This document shows, piece after piece, positions 26,029 through 36,788 of a stretch of 64,000 nucleotides of DNA (positions within the stretch are counted from its first letter, which is position 1; the number at the start of each line of letters is the position of its first letter). The DNA is from Smittia aterrima (lineage: Eukaryota > Arthropoda > Insecta > Diptera > Chironomidae). Below the pieces are notes generated by a model. The model was not told the DNA's origin, did not search any database, and saw only the letters and a list, made by a program, of their open reading frames with translations. Made by a program: the position numbers and the translations under genes. The stretch lies in assembly GCA_033063855.1 (NCBI GenBank), contig CP093829.1, positions 18,755,537-18,819,536 on the forward strand, in the 5' to 3' direction.

Positions 26029-26080
26029 CCGAATGACACAAATCGTTTATCCGAAAGTATCTCGCTTCATTAATAATGTT

Positions 26081-27880
26081 TCAGCAGGTAATCTTTGATG
26101 TTATCATCAGCAGATGAATATCCATGACATTCGTTCCCGTATGTCCAATCACAATCTGATAACGATCGCCTGCATAATTTTTCAAAACATTTCTGTAGAA
26201 ACTGAATGAGTCATTTCTCGAAATAAAATCCTTCAATGTTTGAGCGACGGTTGTTACGTCGGAGCTCTCTACGAGTTTTGAAAGAATTCTTGAGCCTCCC
26301 AATGAACCTGCTGCATCATTGTTGCCATCGATGCCATCTGTACCGGCCGAGAGAAGCAATAAATCATCGTTCGATGATGTTCGTGTGTCTTCGAGGCAGA
26401 GTTGTGTGAATCGCAAGGCCAACTCTTGGTTACGACCCCCGAGACCATCGCCGGTCACGTTTACAGTTGTTTCTCCGCCTGAAATTATGCAAATTCCTTC
26501 GGAATCTGCTTCAAGCGCTGCCACCAGATCATTAGCGAAATTTGATTGAGCTGATAAAACTTTCGATATTCTCTCAATCTTCTCGATGAATTCTTGACGA
26601 GATGAAAATTGTTTAACAGCAAGAGCGAGCTCGAAGAAGGCTTCACTCACGTCAATGACGTTTCCTTGAACTTCTGAGGACAAAACGACTGGTCGCAGAT
26701 TGAGACTCTTTGCCTTCTTCTTCGCGGCCTCTATCGCTATTCGATTGTTTCCGATAAGAAAGACGTCAGAGTTTTTAATTGGCAGGGAAGCATCGATCGA
26801 CGACGCGTCGCTTCGTTGAATCACGTTTGAGATCGACTTTGGCAACGTGCTAAACAATTTGTATTTCTCAAGGATTTCTTTCGGCGATGATATCGGTGTT
26901 TGGTATGCGACCGTCGGACCACTCGCTATCAAATCGAGCGGATCGCCGATGATGTCAGACACGATGAGTGAAATAATTTTATTAGCGCTCTTGCCGAGTT
27001 TTGCAAGTTTCCCGCCTTTCACCTCAGACAAGGAGATTCGAACGGTATTGAGCTCATTAATGTTGGCCCCAGCTCGCGATAATTGTCGGATCAGAGATGA
27101 TTTCTCTTCAATTGTGATTGGAGCAATCGGAAGAGAGAGAAGCGCCGATCCACCGCCAGTCACAATCACTAAAAGAACATCTTCATCATTTAGACTTGAG
27201 ACTTTGTCTTTAATTTCGATTGCAGCTTGCAAAGATTTCTCGTCAGGCAAGTTTCCTTTCGCTCCTTCCATGATTTTGATTTTTGATTTGCTGCTTAAAC
27301 TTTGTATCTTCGACGTTCCAATGGGAACACTTAAGACACCTGCATCGAAAGAGAAAATAAATGCTTTCAAAATTATTTAACGACAATTTTAAATTTGAAA
27401 TTACCAGAAGTGAGCTTTTCACTTAAAGCAGTTTCAAGCTCCGCAGCGATAGCTAAAACACCTTTTCCGAATCCAACTGCAAGAATTAAAGGATTTGTTC
27501 ATTAACTACGTCCATCTTTGTGCTTTGAACTTTATGAAAGCTGATTGATTTTGATAAGATTTATGTTTGCATGAACAACGAACTGACTTTCTTACCAGAA
27601 TCATTAATTCAATTAATTTCAACTCACCAAGATGAATTCTCTTTCCTGTAACATCAAACTTCTTCACATCATCTCCGACATTAATTTCTATGAACTCCCG
27701 GCTGTTTGCGTTACAAACTCTCAATAATTTCTTTTTTGTGATTAATTCGTTTGGTTTAACTGAATCGACAGCTGCATAAAAAATGCTTTTGATCGTTTCT
27801 TCCATATTCGAGATATTTCTTCTACTGACAAACACTTTCCGTAGAGGAATTCTATTTAAAACATTTTTTATTGTTTGCAT
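26081..27880 (-). CDS. Glyctk: Glycerate kinase, GLYCTK type (MOFRL family)
   Basis: Phosphorylates D-glycerate with ATP in serine and fructose breakdown. Coding exons are 27880-27628, 27476-27405 and 27339-26081 (1584 nt, 527 aa; human GLYCTK is about 523 aa). Introns are 151 and 65 bp. The second exon supplies the motif VGFGKGVLAIAAE, matching the family's VGFGKAVLGMAA. Further hallmarks are EGAKGNLPD (133-141), TGGGSALL (169-176), the ELNT..LS..KGGKLA segment (204-222), SDIIGDPLDLIASGPT (236-251), and the C-terminal MOFRL block with SGGETTV (395-401), GGRNQELAL (409-417), SAGTDGIDG (439-447) and GHTGTNVMD (507-515). The first about 25 residues are basic, with no acids before Glu28, as in a mitochondrial targeting peptide. 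It is divergently arranged with the lipase gene starting at 28290, about 410 bp away. Confidence 0.95.
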
Positions 27881-28118
27881 TTCTTATCAACAAAAATCAA
27901 CTGGTTACGAGAGGTGGAATCAAAAGCTTTCGTTTGAAAATCTTTTAGAATTTTCTGTTAAAAATATTTCACTTTCTCCTCTTCAACGCTTCCGAGTAGA
28001 AACTAATTTAGTTAAAACGTTTCTTCTTTTAAATACTTGCATTAATAATTAAGCAATTTTTTGCAATTCGTTAGGAAGTTGTCGGAATTTTAAGGTCAGC
28101 GGAATCGAGGAAAGAACA

Positions 28119-28169
28119 AGATAAGAAAATGCAATAAATGAGCTGACAACTTGAGCTTAGTAGTCAGTT
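28119..28169 (+). promoter_or_regulatory. Candidate promoter of the first lipase gene
   Basis: A GATA-factor site AGATAAG (28119-28125) precedes an Inr-like TCAGTT (28164-28169), about 120 bp before the start codon at 28290. GATA factors commonly drive insect midgut digestive genes (established), so the combination suits a digestive lipase. There is no good TATA box. The assignment is tentative. Confidence 0.3.
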
Positions 28170-28289
28170 TTAGTTTTTTAAAACTCAAATTTAGCAGTTT
28201 CTTAAATTTTTCTGTTGCGTAAAGAGATTCAATGAACCATTTGTCACTCAGTAGTTACTGATTTAGATAAAATATTGAATTTAAAAGAA

Positions 28290-30211
28290 ATGCTGCTTAG
28301 GACTTGCGTAATATTCGTTCTCATTTTTAGTGGAGCTCAAGCTTTGTTTGGTGTACCAAATTTCGGCTGCAAGTTTGCAAAGCCCGAATGTCCTAACAAA
28401 GACATTTCATTTTTTCTTTACACTCGTGAGCATGAGGACAATCCAATTGAATTAAAAGTTGGAAAGCAAAATACATTTTCGAGTTTTACGGAAGGTCCCG
28501 TTGTCATTCTCATTCATGGCTACACAGGAGACCGCGATTATGCTCCCAACACTTCGATTCGTCCAGCTTACTTACAACACGGCGACTACAACATAATTTC
28601 CGTTGACTACAAAAACCTCGCGCTCTATCATTGCTATTTGTTTGCTGTTAGCAATTTGAAAACTGTCGCGAACTGCACAGCACAGTTAATCGATAATTTA
28701 ATAGATAACAATTTGTTTACCCTGAACGATATTCACGTCATTGGGTTTTCTCTCGGAGGTCAAACTGCTGGAATGATCGCGAATTATCTGAAAGACAACA
28801 GAAAGTTGAAAACAATAACTGGTCTCGATCCAGCAAAGCCAATGTTCATTCGAGCTCCTTTGGAAGGACGACTAGACGAAGGAGACGCTGAATTTGTTCA
28901 GTAAAATTACTCGAAAATTTCGAACACTTCTCTGAACTTCAAAATCTTTGCAGGGTCATTCACACTGACGTCTTCCAACGAGGAATGTTAGTGCCAAGTG
29001 GTCATGTTGATTTCTATGTGAATGGCGGATTTACTCAGCCCGGATGCTATCAACAAAAGGAGAGCAGTGCCGGAAGCTGCAATCACAATAGGGCGCCCAT
29101 CTACTACGCTGAGTCGATTGCAAGTGAACAAGGTTTTTGGGGCTTTCGCTGCGGTAATGTCGCAACATATTGAAAGTAAAAGTTGATCTCAATTCTCTTT
29201 TTTCACCAGCTCACTGGTATCTTTACGCGCTCGGTTATTGCAAAGAAGAAGACAGCGACGCTATGGCCGAAATGGGCTATAAAGCAAGTAACGAGTGAGT
29301 CGCGCTTATTGTCTTTCAAATTTCTCAGCTACAAACCAAAATAAGTTTATTAATCCGCACTTGCCATTATGCAACAGCAGACTAAGCTTCCCGAAAAATC
29401 GCTTAAAGAAAGTGATGATTAACGGTCAAAAAATGTAAACGCCAGCGATTGAACGTAACAAAAGTAAAAGTCGAATTAGAAGTTGATTCGTCTGCTTTAC
29501 TGTCTAATTAAAGTGGACACACCTCAATGGCTGCTGTTCAGGAGTTAAGTCAAATATTGAGAAGGCAAACTTGATTTGTAATTGAAGGAATTCAGTTTAG
29601 TTACAAGGCATTGCCTAATAATCCACTCAAGCCTCTTCATTTCCTTCTCTCAATGACTTGACGGTTATTGGCATGTGACAAAAGTTTATTGCCGAGTTGC
29701 AAAAGCAGCAATTTCACGTTAAAAGCTTTCAATCAAAGTTTAACGATAAAATCGTTGTAAACTCTTTTCTACAATTCATTGAACTTCATGGTAATTTTAA
29801 AACTAAGCGAAAGCGTCACCTCTTCCGACCTGCGCGTGATCTTGAAGACAAAGAAATTTTTATGAGGAACTGAAAACATTCAGACAATGATGGATATCAA
29901 CTTTTTGTCGACGTGTTGCTTTGTGGTAATCGTTGATGGCAGGAAGTGGAAGGTCATGATCATGCTCGACAGTAATTGCTTAGTTCATAGCCAAAGCATC
30001 AACCTCAATTCAAATGAAACTTCATTGACTGTTAAATTATTGTTATAGATCTCGAGGTCTCTATTTCCTTACGACGAATGCGGAGAGTCCATACGCGCGT
30101 GGCCAAAGCTTCACGAACAACACGATTCTACCAGATGAGCCGATAGAGGCTGACGACTTTGATTCGAAAGACAAGGAATTGGTTGTTGGCAATGTTGACA
30201 GCACGCTTTAA
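28290..30211 (+). CDS. Secreted lipase / phospholipase A1-like enzyme (first of tandem pair)
   Basis: Alpha/beta hydrolase of the pancreatic lipase family, probably hydrolysing phospholipid or triglyceride esters outside the cell. Exons are 28290-28900, 28954-29153, 29210-29294 and 30049-30211 (1059 nt, 352 aa). The ATG at 28290 was preferred over an upstream TTG frame because it starts a clean signal peptide (1-18). The oxyanion strand is VVILIHGYTG (71-80). The catalytic triad is visible as Ser154 in GFSLG, Asp180 in GLDP and His248 in CNHNR. The lid between Cys235 and Cys246 is only 10 residues long and the loop after the Asp is short, which is typical of insect PLA1-like members rather than classical triglyceride lipases. 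The C-terminus carries the family's TTNAESPYARG. The third intron is 754 bp and the others about 55 bp. Exact substrate unknown. Confidence 0.92.
29295..30048 (+). other. Third intron of the first lipase gene
   Basis: This 754-bp intron joins GA|GTGAGT to TTATAG|A and keeps the frame through a Glu codon. I see no nested gene in it. Confidence 0.8.
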
Positions 30212-31845
30212 CTTCTTCAGTTGAAGTGTGAAGTGAAAGACAGGAAGCGAGGAATTTATGTAAATTTTTCATAAAAACAAACAAACGGTCAAACGAAACT
30301 TAATTAGATTGTTTTTCCTTTCTTCTGTCACTTTGTCTTTCTCCGACTGCAGAGACAACTTTCGATTCAATTTCCGAAAACATGTCGAAAAATGTTTTTT
30401 TGCTCGATGCGTTTGAGATTAGACAACGAAATAAAAAGTAAGACCACGCTCGATTGCGCAATGAATTATTTATCATGAGATTTAAGAAGTCAATCGTGCT
30501 GTTTGCTCTGTAATCTTTAATTATTCGTCGTCGTAATAATTCATCATGTCCGTCATCGAAAGTAAAATTGTTATTGCATCTGACCTGAATTTTGTTCGTC
30601 TCATTTACTTGCTTAAACATCTTTCACCAACCAGTGGGCACTCAAGGCGAGACAAATTACCGTTGATCAATGTAATTTATTAAGCAGTTAATCTGCATTA
30701 AATTTTATTAGGAATTGTTGTTGAAGTGGCTTGGGAAGTTCAGTTTCCTAAGAGGAGTGTGAAATCAATCCGTCAACGACAATCAAGTTTCTCTCAGATG
30801 TGAGAACTCGGAAGCGCAAGCTTAAAAGCAATTATCAACTAATTTTTAGGTGATGAAAGCAACGATCAAAAATCTGTTAACTCACGATCTCCACTAAGGC
30901 GAAGACTCTTCGCGCAATTAAATTCAAATCATAATTTTCTTCTTCAAATCTCATTTCAATCGTAACAGATTTTCGGCTCCAAAAAAACGTCCTTGCCTGC
31001 ATTACTTTGGATCCATATTTAGTTACGTATTCGACAAGTGCGCGAGCCATGTTTTCATAAATTAGCGTTGAGAAATCTCTTATTAAAGCGCCTGCTCGAA
31101 TTTGTTTATTTAAACTCTAATGTTGCGGGCAGAAACCGGAGTCTGCTTTAATTTTGCAATCAACAATTTCAGTCATGTCGCAACTAATGGAATGTCGGAT
31201 AAAAAAATCTTGAGCTGATTTTAAAAAATATTTCTTGCACTTTTCGAGAAGGAAATCTTTTTACTTCGCGTAGCGTTAAGTTGATACTCTTGAACTTCAG
31301 TTTTGACGCCCCAACTGATAACTCGATAATGATTACCGTCAAGTTCAAAGTTATGCAATGTCTTTCCAATGTTTGTCTCAGCGCTGCATCGAAACATGGA
31401 AAAGAAAAGTGAGCGATCGCTGTGTGAGAGAAAAGAGTTGGAAACGATCTTGATGGAAAGCAAAAACAAGAAATGAACATAACGCGAAGCTTTTGCTGAA
31501 CATTTACGAAGCTGCAAGAGAAATATTTGAACAGTTAACAACGGGCCGGCTTCGCGTAAACATCTCAAAGTCTTACGCTACTGAAAATAATTAAGTTTGT
31601 TCGAAAAAAGAAGAAAATTATTCAATTATTTGGTTGACTCAGATTGCAGTAAACGCAAACAACTTCTGAAGTGTTGTGAGGTGCGTCGATCGATTGCTCA
31701 TTGAAAGTGAAAATCTCCGAGAGTAACAAAAAAAAAACTGGTTTACGAGTCGGCCACAGACTGCAATTAAGATCGAGCCGTGGTTGAATGCAATTTGACA
31801 TATTTTGAGTCTCTTTACTACTCGCGAGCATGATCTTTAGCTAAC
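30212..31845. other. Interval between the two lipase genes
   Basis: No gene is supportable in this 1.6 kb. The open frames on the minus strand are low-complexity and lack domains. It should hold the 3' end of the first lipase and the promoter of the second. A tiny upstream frame (31830-31844, four codons plus stop) ends one base before the second lipase's ATG; it would matter only if transcription starts upstream of it. Confidence 0.5.
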
Positions 31846-34434
31846 ATGGAGCTCAAAGGATATTTTCAAGTTCTCGTTGCCATCTCGCTGCTCCATTTTG
31901 TGAAAGGTAACAAAAATCTCTTTTTTACTTTCGACGAATTTTGCAACACAAAAGTGAAATGAACTCTGAAAAAATGTAAATTGCCTTCGATCTCCGCGAA
32001 TTTATGAAAACCTGCATCAGCAAAAAAAAAGTGTTAACAGCGTATCATAAGAGTAATATGTCGTGTGGACCGTAAAAAAGTAACAGAAAAAAAGTTGTTG
32101 GCGTTATGTAAGAGCAAAGCAAACGTTAAAGATGTTTGTCGTGATGAAATTGCCAGCTGAGAAAGACAATGAGTGGCTGAATAATAAAAATTAATTAAAG
32201 TTTTCAATTGCCTACTCTCCAGTTCATTCATTGTTGCAACCGATTAGCAATTGCCCGAGGCTCATGACGATCTTGATCTCTCTTGATTTCTTGATTGAAA
32301 CACCTTGCGGGAAATCGATTCGTTGAACCTTGATCGCATAAAAATCATGTAAAGCGTTGCGTTTACATTGCAATCGTTTCCTCATTTGCAGTCGAACGCG
32401 ACGAAGTATAAAACAATGAAGTACTTCTCAAAGGGTTTCTCTTACTGGGTCAGTGAGATTTATAATTCAATTATCATAATTTTGTTTGTTTCGAAACAAA
32501 TTCTGATTAAGTTGTGAAAGATCTCGTGAGAGACTCTGTCACGCACAATTACATTCCATTCGCTAACTCAATTAAATCGGTAACTGCAGTGGATCCGTGG
32601 GAACTTATGCCATTTCCGCGATCGATTTGAGGTTTGAATGAACACGAAGAGAAGTTTAGCAGACGATAACGAAATGCGACTCGTTAGCTTGTCGGAATCA
32701 AACGAATTTGCTGGAGAAAGTTTAAATTTTATAATCTGCCGTCGATATTAGTGAGCGACTAAATGGCGGTTTATGCTTTTCCTTAGGAGAATGTTTTTGT
32801 TTTACTTCGATCATGCTTCATGTCTTCCGTAAAACAATGCGTTCGCCGGTTGAGTCATCATCGCGTGTGTGTTGAAAACTTTAAAATAAAATAGCGTGCA
32901 AGTAAATTATGCAAACACAGCCGAGTGACATCGATTTTTAAGTTAAAGCAAAAAGAAATTTTTATTTGGTCAAATCAGTAAAATGTGACATGGTCGATGG
33001 TGCGAATTGAGAAATTGTCCACACGTTTGCAAAGATTTCAAACCGTTTCACCTTGCGTCAACAAATTGAATTGAGATGAAAAGATAATTTTACTTTACAC
33101 ATTCTCTTTCATCTCACAAAGTTAACTGAGCTTCAAGTTCGCTGATTGTTGAAGCTTACGTTGCCCTAGGTCAGCACACGAGATGTGAATGAACGGCCTA
33201 AGTGTATGACGACATGAACTGGTTACTAATGTTACGTTTATTAACTTTCCAGGGCAAGAAGCCAACGATAATAACAATGTTTACAATACGTCGTCGTGTC
33301 TGGAGAAGCCGTACCGCTGTCCGCATCCAAAGATTAAATTCTATCTCTACACGAGAAGAACTCAGGAACTGGGAGAAGAAATTAACGTTCTCAACCCAGA
33401 AAGTTTATGGAATTCTCATTGGAATCCAGTTCATCCAGTCAAAGTTATCATTCACGGTAAGTTAATCTCTGGCCATTCCAAAATTAGAAACTCAAATATT
33501 TTTTTAGGATTTGGCGGAGGTCGTAATTTGACACCAAGTCCGGATCTTCGTAAAGCTTATTTTACGGTCGGCGAATACAATATAATCATCGTTGATTACG
33601 GCGAAGCAGTGAAAGAGCCGTGTCTGAGTCAAATTGATTGGTCACCAAGATTCGCCAGTCTCTGTGTTGCTCAACTCATCAAATATATCGCACATCATCC
33701 CCGTGGCGTTGCACCAGACGTAATGCATTTTATTGGTTACTCTGTTGGAGCTCACATGAGTGGCTTAGTCGCGAATTACATTCGACCAGACGAAGGGAAA
33801 ATTGGAAGAATTACTGGACTTGACCCGACAATTTTTGTCTACGCGGGATCAAATAATTCGCGAGATTTGGATCCATCCGATGCACATTTCGTCGACATTT
33901 TACATTCATCAGCGGGAATTCTTGGTCAGTGGCACAATGGAGGTCATGCAGATTTTTACATCAACGGCGGAACATCTCAACCAGGTTGCGGTAGTTCAAC
34001 GATTTTCCAAACTCTCGCATGCGATCACACAAAGGTTACGCCATATTTCATCGAATCAATCACTTCCAAACGAGGATTCTGGGCTGGCCCGTGCAGGAAT
34101 CTATTTACTTATTTATTGGGCTGGTGCGAACCGAAGGATAAAGAATTAGTGTTGATGGGAGAAAATTGTACACCGAAGTAAGAAACTCAAGAGATCAATG
34201 ACTCTCGAATGTGAATTAACTTCCTGTTTCCTATTTACAGAGCTCGGGGAGTTTTCTATGTCACGACGAATGCGAAACCGCCTTACGCTCGGGGCTTTCC
34301 AGGGTGAGTTCGAAAAGGAAAATCCCTTTGCAATGAGATTTAATGAAGAAACTTTCAGGAAAAACCGGAGGCAAGCTCGAAACAACAAACAAAATGCGGA
34401 TGGCAGCGAGTACACTGGAGTCAGGAGAAAATAA
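31846..34434 (+). CDS. Secreted lipase / phospholipase A1-like enzyme (second of tandem pair)
   Basis: Paralogue of the upstream gene on the same strand. Exons are 31846-31906, 33253-33456, 33508-34177, 34241-34303 and 34359-34434 (1074 nt, 357 aa). The first exon encodes only the signal peptide (MELKGYFQVL..., cut near residue 21) and is separated by a 1346-bp intron. The oxyanion strand is VKVIIHGFGGG (83-93), interrupted by an intron at the HG codon that the first paralogue lacks. The catalytic residues are Ser167 in GYSVG, Asp194 in GLDP and His262 in CDHTK, so the enzyme should be active. The lid between Cys249 and Cys260 is 10 residues, again PLA1-like. After the conserved TTNAKPPYARG the protein ends in a basic, Asn-rich tail of about 27 residues. 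The substrate cannot be told from sequence. Confidence 0.92.
31907..33252 (+). other. First intron of the second lipase gene
   Basis: The 1346-bp intron runs from AAAG|GTAACA to TTTCCAG|GG. No nested gene is visible. Its position right after the signal-peptide exon makes it a likely site for regulatory elements, but none was identified. Confidence 0.8.
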
Positions 34435-34540
34435 ACTTTAATGAGCTCAAAAATATTTCGTTTTGAATGTAAATAAGTCACAAAATCTCAGTTAAGTTAA
34501 TTAAAAGTCGCATTGTAACTTCACTCAACCTGTTAATTTG

Positions 34541-34546
34541 AATAAA
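34541..34546 (+). terminator. Polyadenylation signal of the second lipase gene
   Basis: AATAAA about 107 nt past the stop codon. Another AATAAA overlaps the stop itself at 34430-34435, so the downstream copy is the more likely signal. Confidence 0.5.
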
Positions 34547-34817
34547 GATCAAACTGGTTGTGATAACGATGAATCTTGAATCTTTAATTGTTTTCTTTTA
34601 GTGTCAAAAGTCAGTGAAAGTTTTTATGAAACGAAATTGTTTTCACCTACAAATCTCACAATAAAAATCTTTAATTAAATATTGAGCATTAAAAACAAGA
34701 GCAGACAGACTCGAGATAAAGTTTTATTATTTTGATAAATACAATTTAATCTTAACGATCAAGCAAAGTCTTTGAGAATTCTTGAGACATTCAGTTACTC
34801 GTTGTCGTGGCTTCAAA

Positions 34818-36788
34818 ATGGTTTTCGGAGTTTGGGATTACTTAGTTTTTATCGCGACACTTGTTCTCTCTGTCGCGATTGGAGTTTACACTCGTTTCAC
34901 TGGAGGTCGCCAGAAGACGAGCGAGGAATATTTGATGGCAGATCATTCGATGCCGATATGGTGACTTTCTACTTTGTAATGAGAAGTTTTATTTGTTGCA
35001 ACTTCAAATTCTTGCAGGCCTGTCGCGTTCTCTCTGATGGTGACTTTCTACTTTCAAAGTAAAATTTTGTAATGAAAAGTTTCAATTGTTGCAATTTCTT
35101 CCAGGCTTCGTTCATGAGTGCAATTTCGTTGATGGGACTGTCCAACGAAAGTTACCAATTTGGAACTCAGTTCGTAGTCGTCAACATTGCTTATTTTCTA
35201 GCGACTCCAATTTGCGCTTACTTGTTCTGGCCAGTGTTTTACAACATGAATGTGACGAGTGTATATGAAGTGAGCTCAACATTTTCATGAAAATTCTGTT
35301 TATAACGTTATTCGCATTTAGTATTTAGATAAACGTTTTGGATTGCTCACTCGTTTGTTGGTTTCAATTGCGGGTTCATTGTATGTAATCTTGTACATGG
35401 GCATCGTTTTATTTGCACCAGCTCTCGCACTTGAAACAGTCACGGGGATTCCAAAAGTAACTGCAATTGTCATCGTTGGAATTGTTGGAACGTTCTATTC
35501 GACGATTGGCGGACTGCGAGCGGTTTTACTGACAGACGCGTTTCAGACAATTCTCATGTTTGCTGGTGTGTTCACTATTATCATCAGTGGATTAGTGAAA
35601 GCAGGAGGATTAACGGAGATTATTGAGGCAGCTAGCGAGGGTGGACGATTAGAGTTTTGGAAGTTGTCGACTCAAACTTTTTTATGAACATTCTTTATCG
35701 ATTTCTCATCTTTTAGTTTCAATCCTGACCCTACCGTTCGCCACACTTGGCTCAGTTTAATCATTGGTGGTTTCGGAATCTTCATATCAGGCTATGCTGT
35801 GAATCAAGCTTCGGTTCAACGACTTATGTCAGTGAAGACGTTGAGAGATGGTCAGATGAGTCTTTGGTGGCAATATCCGTTGATGGCGATGATAAGTTTG
35901 ACGACTTTATTCGCTGGATTAGTGATTTACTGGAATTACAAGGACTGCGATCCTTTGTTGTCTGGAAGAATTTCATCGAGGGATCAAATCATGCCAATTT
36001 ACATTATCGATGAGTTGGGACAATATCCTGGAGTCTCTGGTGTGTGTGTCGCCGGAATTTTCGCAGCAAGTTTGTCAACAATTTCGACAGCTTTAAACTC
36101 TTTATCAGCAGTGACTCTTGAAGATTATTTTAAAATTATTTATTTGAAATTCAAGGGAAAGCCATTCGTTGCATCAAAAAATAGCTCAGCAATGCCGTCG
36201 AAGATTTTGTCAGCTGTTTACGGAATTATTTGTGTTGGAGTTGCAATCGCGTTGCAGAATCTTGCTGGAGTTCTTCAAGCTTCTCTGACACTACTTGGAG
36301 TTATCGGTGGTCCATCTCTTGCTGTATTCACACTCGGCATGTTCACTAAAGTCGCCAATCAAGTTGGAGTGATAGTTGGTCTTTTTTGCGGCATGGGAAT
36401 CACAACATGGTCTCGGTTAGGAGGACCCAGACCTTCGCCAATTCATTTGAGCTTCTCAACTAGTAACTGCTCTGCATTCGGAGGAATAAATGTTCCTGAA
36501 ATTTTCGATGTTCAGATCGTAAGAGATGACTCAAGCTATTTCTATTTATATCGAATTTCCTACATGTACGTCGTAGCAATTGGATTCTTCATCACTTTGA
36601 TTGTTGGATACGTGACGAGTTATGTTCTTTACTTGATGGAGCTACAAGGAATGGAGAAAATTTATCTAAAAGATTCACTCAACGAAATCGACACGACTTT
36701 GTTTTCACCTCCGATCGCGAGAAGAATTCAAAGAGCTTTTGAGGGGAAACAAATAATTCCAAATGAGATCATAAAACCAGAAGAATAA
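34818..36788 (+). CDS. SLC5-family sodium-coupled monocarboxylate/multivitamin-type transporter
   Basis: Sodium:solute symporter (SSF family) related to SLC5A6/A8/A12, expected to carry small organic anions or vitamins across the plasma membrane with Na+. Exons are 34818-34960, 35018-35039, 35105-35269, 35322-35662 and 35717-36788 (1743 nt, 580 aa, normal for the family). Hallmarks are the first helix WDYLVFIATL, the segment after GRQKTSEEYLMADHSMP, SFMSAISLMG, YGTQ-like FGTQFVVVN, YLDKRFG, and FNPDPTVRHTW. The long last exon encodes many hydrophobic helices, including the FAASLSTISTALNSLSAVTLEDY region typical of Na+-binding SLC5 proteins. The second exon is only 22 nt and is flanked by two very similar introns. 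The fourth donor (AA|GTTGTC) is weak, but frame and homology support it. Which insect paralogue this is, and its substrate, cannot be told here. Confidence 0.93.
34961..35104 (+). repeat. Two near-duplicate introns flanking a 22-nt micro-exon
   Basis: Intron 1 (34961-35017, 57 bp) and intron 2 (35040-35104, 65 bp) of the SLC5 gene start with the same 15 nt (GTGACTTTCTACTTT). They then share GTAATGA.AAGTTT, ATTGTTGCAA-like and CTT.CAG ends. The main difference is a 14-nt insertion in intron 2. The exon sequence between and around them is not duplicated beyond a shared ATG before each donor. The introns are in different phases (2 and 0). Confidence 0.85.

Larger units (their letters stand above)
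11305..26080. other. 14.8-kb gene-poor interval between dpp and glycerate kinase
   Basis: No gene is supportable. There are many 60-150-codon open frames, but they are low-complexity translations of AT-rich DNA without domains or coherent splicing. Visible items include CAG/CTG-rich patches near 20300 and 20925, a (TC)n/(ACTC)n stretch at about 17997-18021 and the CGATA cluster at 21708-21803. A spacious gene desert beside dpp is what a developmental regulatory domain looks like, but that role is inference. Confidence 0.5.

Noticed and set aside
26847..27380. 177-codon plus-strand frame
   Set aside because: Antisense shadow of the third glycerate kinase exon.
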